From the IMG/VR virus record IMGVR_UViG_3300043570_001468, positions 1-35,452 of that record: a stretch of DNA of 35,452 nucleotides. One strand, given 5' to 3'. The notes below the pieces were generated by a model. The model did not search any database and was not told the origin of the DNA. It saw only the letters and a program-made list of their open reading frames with translations. Below are positions 7,707 to 14,424 of this stretch, piece by piece. This stretch comes from a virus. The translations under genes and the position numbers were made by a program. Each line of letters starts with the position of its first letter. Position 1 is the stretch's first letter.

Positions 7707-8465
7707 ATGAGACTAAAAGAAAGTATTGGGACTGATTTGAAAAGCGCTATGTCAACTGAAATGGGAAAATTGTCTACAATTACTAGTGGTGGTATTGATG
7801 CGGCGGTTGCAGCTAACGAATTTAAAAATGAAATCCCGGAAAATAATAATAAAATAATTAAAAAACCAATGAAAAAGGTTGATATCGGCAAATTAGTGGG
7901 TAAGAGTAAACTTAAAACACCAACAGGTAAATTAACAATGGGACTACCAATAATGGGTGAAGATAGTGAAACATCTGAATCTACCGGTTCAGGTTCCGCA
8001 GGAGGGTTTGAGGCTCCATTATTCTCTGAAACTAAACAAGAGATGCAAGAAAAATGTTGGACAGGTTTTGAACAAAAGGGTATGAAAAAGAAAGGTACAC
8101 GAATGGTCCCTAATTGTGTAAGAGAAGGTGACGAGGGTGATATTAAAAAAGTTGAGGCTACTGAATCAACAGGTTCAGGTTCTTCCGGTTCTTATGAAAC
8201 TACCGCCGCTTGGGCTAAATCTCAAAGTAAAAAAGATTGGAGAGGAAAGTCTAAGACACAAATACCCGGAGGAAAGTTTGTTCAAGTTAAAAAGAAATGT
8301 CAAAAATTTCCATATTGTAATCAAGGAGATATTAAAGCTCTAAAAATATTTGAAAATGAAAAGGTTAAGAAAGCTATTCAAAATATTAGTGAGAGACATA
8401 ATATAAGTGAGAATGTTATTAAAACAATTATCGCTTATGAGTATGAAAATACCTTTTCAAAGTAA
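7707..8465 (+). CDS. Probable virion/head-associated protein with STGSGS spacers and Cys motifs
   Basis: The 252-residue protein is low in hydrophobic residues and modular. A Lys-rich N-terminal part is followed by a first unit (ESTGSGSAGGFEAPLFSE, then CWTGFEQKGMKKKGTRMVPNC) and a second (ESTGSGSSGSYETTAAWAK, then VQVKKKCQKFPYCNQGD). A helical C-terminus ends in AYEYENTFSK. The CWxGFxxKGxKxKGxRMVPNC pattern recurs in structural and prohead-region proteins of marine phages, as I remember them. Paired cysteines spaced like this could bind metal. The gly/ser linkers and tandem plan suggest a virion decoration or scaffold-related protein; the exact role is unknown. Confidence 0.75.
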   Translation: MRLKESIGTDLKSAMSTEMGKLSTITSGGIDAAVAANEFKNEIPENNNKIIKKPMKKVDIGKLVGKSKLKTPTGKLTMGLPIMGEDSETSESTGSGSAGGFEAPLFSETKQEMQEKCWTGFEQKGMKKKGTRMVPNCVREGDEGDIKKVEATESTGSGSSGSYETTAAWAKSQSKKDWRGKSKTQIPGGKFVQVKKKCQKFPYCNQGDIKALKIFENEKVKKAIQNISERHNISENVIKTIIAYEYENTFSK

Positions 8466-8483
8466 TAAAGTTAAAAACTAATA

Positions 8484-8491
8484 TATTTATA
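8484..8491 (+). promoter_or_regulatory. Candidate phage late promoter box (ATATTTATAA type)
   Basis: TATTTATA (core of ATATTTATAATAAAAAC) lies 13 bases before the ATG at 8505. No TTTG lies at the expected -33 position. The same extended motif precedes four other leader-bearing genes in this window. Confidence 0.5.
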
Positions 8492-8504
8492 ATAAAAACT
8501 AAAA

Positions 8505-9821
8505 ATGAAAAAATTAAATACAACTTATTTAGATAATTTAGTGTCTAAAATTTTAAAAGAAACTTTAGAAGAAAAGGCGGACACTCTTGTTTCAAAGATT
8601 AAAGGTGACGTTTGCGAATGTGGGGGTCAAATGTATGAAGGTGAATGTAATGAATGTGGTGGTATGTATGAGGATATGAGTGAAGGAATTTACGATGTTG
8701 ATAACACATTAGATGATGAGTTTGATTATGTTGGAGAAAGTGAAGACTTTGTTGGTGATGAAGAAAACACTGACGAAGATAGAGAAAAAACTTGTAGATA
8801 CCATATTGAAAATTTTGGTAAAGAAGACCCTGTTACTAAAGAAATGTGTCAAGGTATTAATATTACCGAGGCATTAAAAGGTCGTCAAAGAAAATTGGAT
8901 AAAAACAAAAACAATAAGATTGATGCTGAAGACTTTGAAATGTTAAGAAATAAATCAAAAAATAGTAAAGCCATTAAAAGAATTAACAAAATTTCTACAA
9001 CACACGGAATGGAAGAACAAGAAACGGAAGAAGGTAATGCTTTCTCAGGAGCGTTATCTAACGCTAAAAAAAGTGGTAAAGATTCTTTTGAAGTAGATGG
9101 TAAAAAATATCCGGTTAAAGAATCGTATAGATTGACTGAAAATGAAATGGTTGGGTTAATTGAGAAAATTGTGTTAGAACAAAAAAATAAAGAAGTTAAA
9201 GACCCTGCGGAAAAAAATAACATTAAAGGTTTTGGAGGTTCTCCAAGAGGATTAGAGGTTTATAAAAAAGCTCACAATGGTTCCGGAAAGGAAAATGATG
9301 ATAACATTAAAGCGGTTACCAAAAAAATGAAAGATTATCTTAAAGATGGTTCTAAAGGTGATTATGAAATGAACCCTAAAATGTTTCCTAAAGGAAATGG
9401 TGAAATAGAAAAGATGAAGAAAAAGGCTTATACTATGTCAGATGCGGGTCAAGAATTTATTGATGATTTTATGAGTCCTGGTATGGAAAATTTAGACTAT
9501 GACCAAATAGAACCGAATGAAGAACAAATAACTAATAACATTGAAGGTTCTTCTAAAACAGGTAATAACTCTGAATGGGGTAATGCTGTTGAAACAGATG
9601 TTAACAAAAAGATTAATGCCAAACGTAAAGCTAATAAATTTGCTAAAGTAAGAAATATGGCTTATCAAAAATCTGCTCAACCTATTAAAGATGCGACAGG
9701 TGAGGATAGTGGTAAAGGTATTAACCTTAAATTGGAATCTACTGAAAAGAAAACAAAACAAATCAACGAAGAGTTTGACAGAATGAAATCGTTAATTAGT
9801 TACGACCGAAAAACACAATAA
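8505..9821 (+). CDS. Leader-bearing virion-type protein with Cys4 and EF-hand-like motifs
   Basis: This 438-residue, very hydrophilic protein starts with a helical leader (KLNTTYLDNLVSKILKET; LKE at 17-19 is a possible cleavage site). A possible zinc site follows at Cys37, 39, 48 and 51. Next come an acidic region, an EF-hand-like calcium loop at residues 132-143 (DKNKNNKIDAED) and a second leader-like segment at 208-226 (YRLTENEMVGLIEKIVLEQ). The C-terminal half is Lys/Asn/Gly-rich and ends KQINEEFDRMKSLISYDRK, again like the leaders. Two internal leaders suggest proteolytic maturation into pieces, as for prohead core proteins. The gene has its own candidate late box and is followed by a terminator. 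No enzyme motif is visible. Confidence 0.8.
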   Translation: MKKLNTTYLDNLVSKILKETLEEKADTLVSKIKGDVCECGGQMYEGECNECGGMYEDMSEGIYDVDNTLDDEFDYVGESEDFVGDEENTDEDREKTCRYHIENFGKEDPVTKEMCQGINITEALKGRQRKLDKNKNNKIDAEDFEMLRNKSKNSKAIKRINKISTTHGMEEQETEEGNAFSGALSNAKKSGKDSFEVDGKKYPVKESYRLTENEMVGLIEKIVLEQKNKEVKDPAEKNNIKGFGGSPRGLEVYKKAHNGSGKENDDNIKAVTKKMKDYLKDGSKGDYEMNPKMFPKGNGEIEKMKKKAYTMSDAGQEFIDDFMSPGMENLDYDQIEPNEEQITNNIEGSSKTGNNSEWGNAVETDVNKKINAKRKANKFAKVRNMAYQKSAQPIKDATGEDSGKGINLKLESTEKKTKQINEEFDRMKSLISYDRKTQ

Positions 9822-9850
9822 TTTACAAACAAATATTTTAACTTATAATT

Positions 9851-9883
9851 TCTCCATAGACGAACTCTATGGAGAATTTTTTT
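9851..9883 (+). terminator. Terminator hairpin that contains the next gene's start codon
   Basis: TCTCCATAG (9851-9859) pairs with CTATGGAGA (9867-9875) around a 7-base loop and is followed by seven T (9877-9883). The ATG of the next gene (9869-9871) is inside the 3' arm, and the T run encodes its Phe-Phe. Confidence 0.75.
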
Positions 9884-10333
9884 AACTACATATCAAAACC
9901 TTTATTACCGGAAGACGTTGACGTTTGGTTCCGAGGTAATAATATAATTTCTGAAAAATTGGAATTATATTCTGATTTCACGCATTCACTCAATAGTCTG
10001 ATTTTAAATACTTATTTAGGTGAGAATGATGTTAACGAAACTAAAATTGTTTTAAGTGAATCTGATGATAAAAATCACTTCGAGTGGTGTTGGAATAAAA
10101 CCATAGATAATTTTGATAAAGAAAACATTAAATTTAATAAAAAAGGTGAACACTTTGATTATTTTGAATCTTTTTTTGGGGAGACATTTTACAATCAAAA
10201 AGACACTAAAGTAAAATCCTCAATAGGGTTCTTTTTTACGGACCTATTTAACAATGAAAAACTATTTACTAAATCAGATTTAGATATGATAACAACCATT
10301 TATAAATTGTTGGATAAGTATTTAAAACATTAA
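9869..10333 (+). CDS. Conserved phage hypothetical protein (starts inside a terminator)
   Basis: This 154-residue soluble protein, beginning MENFFNYISKPLLPEDVDVW, is rich in aromatic and acidic residues with no known catalytic motif. The segment LLPEDVDVWFRGNNIISEKLE, close to its start, looks like a conserved core, and the next in-frame Met is near the C-terminus. ATG 9869 is therefore the only sensible start even though it lies in a terminator-like hairpin. In an RNA coming from upstream, that hairpin would both stop transcription and hide the start codon. No separate promoter is obvious. The function is unknown. Confidence 0.75.
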   Translation: MENFFNYISKPLLPEDVDVWFRGNNIISEKLELYSDFTHSLNSLILNTYLGENDVNETKIVLSESDDKNHFEWCWNKTIDNFDKENIKFNKKGEHFDYFESFFGETFYNQKDTKVKSSIGFFFTDLFNNEKLFTKSDLDMITTIYKLLDKYLKH

Positions 10334-10412
10334 AAAGGGTGATAGTATTTACTATAGGGTAAAAAAAATTACTTTTACTATTATAAAAAATAAATAAATT
10401 AAAATTATTCAG

Positions 10413-10589
10413 ATGGAAACGTTAGAACAAATTAAGTCATTGGTAGAAGAACTATCAGTAGACACAACAAAATTTTTCGGTGGTAATAATAGCGCCGGAA
10501 CAAGAGCTAGAAAATCAGCACAAGATTTAAAAAAATTATTAGATGGTCTAAGAAAAGAGATTTTATCTGAAAGAAAAGGGGGAGAATAA
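10413..10589 (+). CDS. Histone H1-like (Hc1-type) DNA-binding protein
   Basis: The 58-residue protein, starting METLEQIKSLVEELSVDTTK, matches the pattern of Bacteroidota Hc1-like proteins: a helical N-terminus, an F-x-G-x-N-x-AGTRARK turn (residues 22-34) and a C-terminal basic helix (QDLKKLLDGLRKEI). Such proteins bind DNA non-specifically and are widespread in Bacteroidota genomes. A phage copy might compact phage DNA, help take over the nucleoid or interfere with host chromatin. It is coupled to the next gene by an overlapping TAATG and preceded by 79 AT-rich bases containing the inverted repeat ATAGTA-TT-TACTAT (10342-10355). Family resemblance is good; the role is inferred. Confidence 0.75.
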   Translation: METLEQIKSLVEELSVDTTKFFGGNNSAGTRARKSAQDLKKLLDGLRKEILSERKGGE

Positions 10590-10777
10590 TGACGGATATT
10601 AATACAATTTATTTATTTGTATTTATCTTTTCAACGTTAACTGTTGTTAAGACAGTTGGTAGAATAATGAGTTCCCTATTTTCAAACCCACCAAAACCAA
10701 TTGTATGGGGGAAATGGGAACTTATCTTTCTTGGATTGGCAATTACATATTGCTTAACATATATTATAAAAAATTAA
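10589..10777 (+). CDS. Small protein with two membrane segments
   Basis: This 62-residue protein has hydrophobic helices near residues 6-24 (TIYLFVFIFSTLTVVKTVG) and 43-60 (LIFLGLAITYCLTYII), with a short Pro-rich loop (NPPKPIVWGKW) between. The size and double-helix hairpin fit small phage membrane proteins, including class II-type holins. It is far from the amidase (4.5 kb) and sits between non-lysis genes, so holin is only one possibility. It is translationally coupled to the Hc1-like gene. Confidence 0.6.
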   Translation: MTDINTIYLFVFIFSTLTVVKTVGRIMSSLFSNPPKPIVWGKWELIFLGLAITYCLTYIIKN

Positions 10778-10779
10778 TT

Positions 10780-11214
10780 ATGAGTTTATATAAAGAATTT
10801 TCATCTCTATTACCTTATTTACAGTCTGTTAGAAAATTAGAAAACTATTTAAGTTTTGACGTTAGTTTCCCAACATCTTGGAAGTTACCTAAAAAATATG
10901 TAGATGAAGAAAAGGTAATGGAACAAACTAGTAAAATTGAAGAACATCGATTTTTTTCATTTGTTTCGGAAATATCTGAAGAAAATGTGGGGATTATTTC
11001 TAGTAATTTAAAAAGTATTATACAATACAATCTTGAGTTAGAAGAAAAAGATAGGTTATTCCAAAATAAAGTTAACGAATTAAAGTCAATATTTGAGAGA
11101 CAAAATTTAACAAATTTAAAAGATTTAAGTTTTGAGATGAGACCAAAGACAAAAAAAATAAAATTAGACGATGGGGAAGAAAGCGTTAAAGGAATTGGAG
11201 TTACTGAATCGTGA
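10780..11214 (+). CDS. Conserved phage protein of unknown function (144 aa)
   Basis: The gene begins MSLYKEFSSLLPYLQSVRKL at the ATG at 10780, two bases after the previous stop. An upstream extension in this frame would overlap the preceding membrane protein and is not needed. The N-terminal half (SLLPYLQSVRKLENYLSFDV, then FPTSWKLPK) looks well conserved in pattern with proteins I recall from other uncultured phages. The C-terminal half is a charged helix ending in a Lys-rich tail. There is no membrane helix or catalytic motif. It overlaps the next gene by 44 bases. Confidence 0.75.
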   Translation: MSLYKEFSSLLPYLQSVRKLENYLSFDVSFPTSWKLPKKYVDEEKVMEQTSKIEEHRFFSFVSEISEENVGIISSNLKSIIQYNLELEEKDRLFQNKVNELKSIFERQNLTNLKDLSFEMRPKTKKIKLDDGEESVKGIGVTES

Positions 11215-11365
11215 TATAATTAAAAATGACCTTATCTTAAAACGAGATAAGGAAATTTTAATTGATAAAATTAAACAAATTCGTAAAGAAGATGTTGTAC
11301 CAAAACAACCTGAACCACCTAAAAAATTAACATTATGGCAGAGAATAAAAGTATTGATGGGATAA
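11171..11365 (+). CDS. Small charged helical protein
   Basis: This 64-residue basic protein is made of one long charged helix (LELLNRDIIKNDLILKRDKE) followed by a Pro-rich linker (PKQPEPPKK) and a C-terminal amphipathic tail (LTLWQRIKVLMG). The tail may touch membrane or a partner protein. It starts inside the previous gene and ends inside the next one (overlaps of 44 and 31 bases), so the three genes are probably translated in sequence. The function is unknown. Confidence 0.6.
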   Translation: MGKKALKELELLNRDIIKNDLILKRDKEILIDKIKQIRKEDVVPKQPEPPKKLTLWQRIKVLMG

Positions 11366-11586
11366 TTGAAAAGTTGGCGCTTGTTGCAGATGGATTACAA
11401 ACATTATTTCCGGATGGGACTATGGCGATTGCGATGGAACTTAACTACGATGATTATAAGAAAGTTCAAAAAAACTTTAGAGATGTTGATAGAGATTTCA
11501 AACAATTTAAGATTGATATGTCCGGTGTTGAATTTATGTTTTTATTGAAGGATGGGTCGTTGTCTGACGCTGTAAGTAATTCTTAG
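11335..11586 (+). CDS. Small conserved hypothetical protein
   Basis: The 83-residue protein has an N-terminal helical part (SIDGIIEKLALVADGLQTLF), a PDGTMAIAMELNYDDYKKV strand-helix unit and a C-terminal FMFLLKDGS strand. No catalytic motif was recognised. It closes a forward run of genes. Its 3' end overlaps the converging reverse-strand gene by 53 bases, and no terminator is visible between them, so the two transcripts may run into each other. Confidence 0.65.
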   Translation: MAENKSIDGIIEKLALVADGLQTLFPDGTMAIAMELNYDDYKKVQKNFRDVDRDFKQFKIDMSGVEFMFLLKDGSLSDAVSNS

Positions 11587-12178
11587 AAAACCCATTCTCA
11601 ATTAATAAATTGTATAAGTATTTTCTTTGAGCGTTAGAATAATCTTTAACAAACATAGTGTCATATCTTTTTTGTTCTATAAAGAATTCAGATATCACAT
11701 CAATAAATCTACTTGAGTCGTAATCATTCTTCAATGTAAATAAATTAAATTTATCGTCATTTTGAACAATAATTTTATTATTTAATTTTGATACTAATTT
11801 AAGTCCCGGTGGGTCCAAATATAATTTAATAAACTCTTTTGAGTTTATTTTTTTATTTAAAGTAGTGTCTAAAATATTTTCTTCAGTATGGTATGTGGTG
11901 ATTTTTTTAATTGAAAAATCTTCATCATCTAAATTCACTTTTACATTTCTTCCTAACTCATCTTTTAAAAATACAGGTAGAAAAGTTCCCGATACCTTTT
12001 CGAGGATGGCAATTTCATAATTAAAAGAAAATCCATTTTCATATTGTTTGTTAAACAATACGTTGTTACTATTATCCAATAAAGATTCGTAGAAGTTATT
12101 TGCTCTATTTGAGGTCTTAAACTTCTTGATTATTTTCTTTTTTACTTTATTTTTAAATAGAACAATTAAATAATTCAT
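11534..12178 (-). CDS. Reverse-strand hypothetical protein (214 aa)
   Basis: This soluble, Lys/Asn-rich protein opens MNYLIVLFKNKVKKKIIKKF, then has alternating strands and helices with no catalytic motif (for example ENGFSFNYEIAILEKVSGTF). Its length, good coding character and divergent arrangement with dnaJ support it as real. The start at 12178 is 38 bases from the dnaJ ATG, so both start in a shared short AT-rich spacer. The C-terminal 17 codons overlap the opposing 83-residue gene. Its reverse orientation in a forward cluster hints at independent regulation or later insertion. Confidence 0.7.
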   Translation of the reverse strand: MNYLIVLFKNKVKKKIIKKFKTSNRANNFYESLLDNSNNVLFNKQYENGFSFNYEIAILEKVSGTFLPVFLKDELGRNVKVNLDDEDFSIKKITTYHTEENILDTTLNKKINSKEFIKLYLDPPGLKLVSKLNNKIIVQNDDKFNLFTLKNDYDSSRFIDVISEFFIEQKRYDTMFVKDYSNAQRKYLYNLLIENGFSKNYLQRQTTTHPSIKT

Positions 12179-12216
12179 AATAAATAATTTAACTTTAAAT
12201 ATAGTAGAAGTAAAGA

Positions 12217-13137
12217 ATGGAAGATTTTTATCAAATATTAGGTGTTAACCAAAATGCCACACAGGACGAAATAAAGAAGGCTTATAGGAAGTTAGCTGTA
12301 GAACATCACCCGGATAAAGGTGGTGATGAAAATAAGTTTAAAAAGATTTCAGAGGCGTATGATACGATAGGCGACGAAAATAAACGAAGTCAATACGATA
12401 ACCAAAAAAGAAACCCCTTTGCTAATATGGGTGGTGGTGGTGGAGGAGGATTTAATCCGTTTGAGGAGATGTTTAACCAAATGCACACTCAAAGAAAACG
12501 TGCTGTCCCGGATAAGATAATTGAGGTGGTTGTTAATGCTGTTGAATCTTTCTTGGGAGGTGAAAAAAACATTACATATGAGCGAAACCATAATTGTGGT
12601 GGGTGTAATGGAACAGGTGGTGAAAAAATAACTTGTTCTACTTGTAATGGACAAGGAATGATTACTCAACAAATTGGAACCGGATTATTTACACAAATAA
12701 TTAGAACACATTGTGGTAGTTGTAGTGGTAGAGGTTTTACATATAGAACAACTTGTGGTACTTGTCACGGAACCACAACAACATCCTCAAAGGAAACCAT
12801 ATCAATTAAATTACCACACGGAATTGATGAGGGTCAATTTTTAAGAGTTCAAGGTAAAGGAGATTTTAGAGATGGGATGTACGGTAATTTAGTAATTAAA
12901 GTTAACATTATCCCGGAAAATAATTTTGAAAAATCAATGGAGGATTTAATCTATAATGCTTATTTTGATTTAAATACTATTAAATTAGGTAGTGTTAAAG
13001 TTCCCCATCCTTTAGGGGACATTTCAATTAAACTACCACAGGAGTTTGACACGTCAAAACCATTACGAGTTAAAGGTAAAGGATATCACGGTAGAGGTGA
13101 TTTATATATAAAACTATTTGTTAAGTTTAAAAGATAA
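12217..13137 (+). CDS. dnaJ: DnaJ (Hsp40) co-chaperone
   Basis: The 306-residue protein has all class I DnaJ parts. The J domain (residues 1-65) has HPD at 31-33, which stimulates DnaK ATPase. A Gly-rich linker (GGGGGGGFNPF) follows, then a four-repeat zinc domain starting at Cys127, Cys140, Cys166 and Cys180, then two beta substrate-binding domains (SIKLPHGIDEGQFLRVQGKG and a second copy). The fourth Cys repeat is degenerate (CGTCHGTT). It is about 70 residues shorter than E. coli DnaJ, with a trimmed C-terminus and no DnaK in the window, so it probably recruits host DnaK for capsid or replication-complex assembly. A terminator follows. Confidence 0.95.
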   Translation: MEDFYQILGVNQNATQDEIKKAYRKLAVEHHPDKGGDENKFKKISEAYDTIGDENKRSQYDNQKRNPFANMGGGGGGGFNPFEEMFNQMHTQRKRAVPDKIIEVVVNAVESFLGGEKNITYERNHNCGGCNGTGGEKITCSTCNGQGMITQQIGTGLFTQIIRTHCGSCSGRGFTYRTTCGTCHGTTTTSSKETISIKLPHGIDEGQFLRVQGKGDFRDGMYGNLVIKVNIIPENNFEKSMEDLIYNAYFDLNTIKLGSVKVPHPLGDISIKLPQEFDTSKPLRVKGKGYHGRGDLYIKLFVKFKR

Positions 13138-13158
13138 CCCCTATAAAGGGGTTTTTTT
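13136..13158 (+). terminator. Terminator after dnaJ
   Basis: AACCCC (13136-13141), a 6-base loop, GGGG and seven T form a compact rho-independent terminator that overlaps the dnaJ stop codon. It also sits at the 3' end of the opposing gene. Confidence 0.8.
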
Positions 13159-13372
13159 ATGGGATATATTGAAGTAATTCTTGGATTATTTTTATTGTTC
13201 CGTATATCGCGGAGAACAATATGTAAAATGATGCTGATAACATAATCCACTGCCCTTTAGTTAAACCTCTTTGTTTACAGGTTTTACATTCCTCTTCAGG
13301 TTGTTCAGGTTGTTCAGGTGTAACATCTATGATGTCTCTTTCTTCAATAATTTGTCCTTCAACTGTTTCCAT
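13157..13372 (-). CDS. Small membrane protein with CxxC motif
   Basis: This reverse-strand 71-residue protein has an acidic, Pro/Glu-rich N-terminus (DVTPEQPEQPEEE) and a CKTCKQRGLTKGQW motif that could bind metal. One membrane helix follows (IMLSASFYILFSAIYGTIKI). The N-terminus is likely cytoplasmic. A Bacteroidota-type promoter lies upstream on the same strand, and the gene converges on the dnaJ terminator. I recall similar short proteins in related phages but know no function. Confidence 0.7.
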   Translation of the reverse strand: METVEGQIIEERDIIDVTPEQPEQPEEECKTCKQRGLTKGQWIMLSASFYILFSAIYGTIKIIQELLQYIP

Positions 13373-13393
13373 AGTAATAATATTAATTTAAAA

Positions 13394-13424
13394 CAAATAT
13401 AGTAAAAATTTTTTAAAAGAGAAA
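13394..13424 (-). promoter_or_regulatory. Candidate Bacteroidota-type promoter (reverse strand)
   Basis: On the reverse strand, TTTC (13424-13421), 19 bases, then TATATTTG (13401-13394) match TTTG-N19-TAnnTTTG with one mismatch in the -33 element. It would drive the 71-residue membrane protein. Confidence 0.5.
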
Positions 13425-13471
13425 CTTGCTTTTTCACTTTTTATTTCTTATACTTTAAAAAAAGAAAAATT

Positions 13472-14320
13472 ATGGCATTATCATACATCGGGGGTAAATC
13501 AAAGATAGGTAAATGGATTGTTCCGTTTATACCTCAAGACATTGAAACATACGTGGAACCATTTTCAGGTATGTTTTGGGTATTCTTTAATATGGACTTA
13601 TCCAAATACCCAAATCTAAAAGAAGTTGTCTACAATGACTTCAATCCACTTAACTACAATTTATTTCAGTGTCTTCAGAATCCTGAGAGATTATTGGAAG
13701 TTGTTAACTCAATTCCTTGTCAACAAAGAAATGAGTTTCCGACACCGGACATCTATAAAGAACAATTTATCAGGTTTCAGGCTGAAATATTTGAAACCAA
13801 TTTCAGCGTACAGGCTTACGATTATGTAGTTGCGGCTAAATACGCTTATGTGTTGGCTCAGGTATTCTCGGGCTCTAAACCTGAAACAAGTTCGTTTATT
13901 GACTTGAAAGGGAAATACAAATCAAAGTATCTAACATTCAGAGATAAGTTATCTAAACCTGATTGGGTGGAACATTTCTTAAAAATTACTAAGGTTGAGA
14001 ATATGGACTTTGAAGAGGTTATTCAAAAGTATGATAACCCATCTACATATGTTTATGCTGACCCACCATATTGGAAAACAGAGAACTATTATAACAACCA
14101 CGACTTTGATAGTGCTGACCACGAGAGACTTGCAGATTGTTTAAAAGGTATTCAAGGGAAGTTCTCTTTATCTTACTATGATTTTCCTCAGTTACATACT
14201 TGGTTCCCTCAGACTCAATATGTGTGGGAAAAGAAAGAATTTGCTAAGGCGGCTGCGGCTAAGAAAGGTAAGACTCAAAATATGGGGGAAGAACTTCTTA
14301 TTATGAATTACCGAAAATAG
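13472..14320 (+). CDS. DNA N6-adenine methyltransferase, D12 (Dam-like) class
   Basis: This 282-residue protein has the class alpha (Dam/D12) order. The AdoMet-binding motif comes first (KSKIGKW near residue 9, then YVEPFSGMF at about 27-35), then NDFNPLNYNLF, a target-recognition region and the catalytic DPPY at residues 197-200. It should methylate adenine N6 in a short site to protect phage DNA from restriction or alter its expression; the site is not predictable. The C-terminus (GEELLIMNYR) looks complete. Only weak promoter elements (TACTTTAA near 13451) precede it. A host-type promoter begins right after its stop codon. Confidence 0.92.
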   Translation: MALSYIGGKSKIGKWIVPFIPQDIETYVEPFSGMFWVFFNMDLSKYPNLKEVVYNDFNPLNYNLFQCLQNPERLLEVVNSIPCQQRNEFPTPDIYKEQFIRFQAEIFETNFSVQAYDYVVAAKYAYVLAQVFSGSKPETSSFIDLKGKYKSKYLTFRDKLSKPDWVEHFLKITKVENMDFEEVIQKYDNPSTYVYADPPYWKTENYYNNHDFDSADHERLADCLKGIQGKFSLSYYDFPQLHTWFPQTQYVWEKKEFAKAAAAKKGKTQNMGEELLIMNYRK

Positions 14321-14351
14321 TTTGGATAATTAAAAATATGTCTTATCTTTG
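14321..14351 (+). promoter_or_regulatory. Bacteroidota-type promoter
   Basis: TTTG (14321-14324), directly after the methylase stop codon, is followed by 19 bases and TATCTTTG (14344-14351). This is an exact consensus match. It gives a second possible start upstream of the late box of the first WCTA-LRR gene. Confidence 0.75.
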
Positions 14352-14402
14352 TCCCGTTGAATAAAGAAAATAACGTTTGTTAGATTATTTACAAAAAACA
14401 AA

Positions 14403-14410
14403 TATTTATA
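14403..14410 (+). promoter_or_regulatory. Candidate phage late promoter box (ATATTTATAA type)
   Basis: TATTTATA within ATATTTATAATAAAAAC lies 14 bases before the ATG at 14425. A TTTG at 14376-14379 is 21 bases upstream of the box, so partial use by host-type sigma cannot be excluded here. Confidence 0.5.
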
Positions 14411-14424
14411 ATAAAAACAATTAA

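Noticed and set aside
9849-9883. Annotating the gene at 9869 from a later start
   Set aside because: The next in-frame Met is near the C-terminus and the conserved-looking core begins within 12 residues of ATG 9869.
10342-10355. ATAGTA-TT-TACTAT inverted repeat as a terminator or operator
   Set aside because: It has a loop of only two bases, no T run on the forward strand, and no second copy to support an operator.
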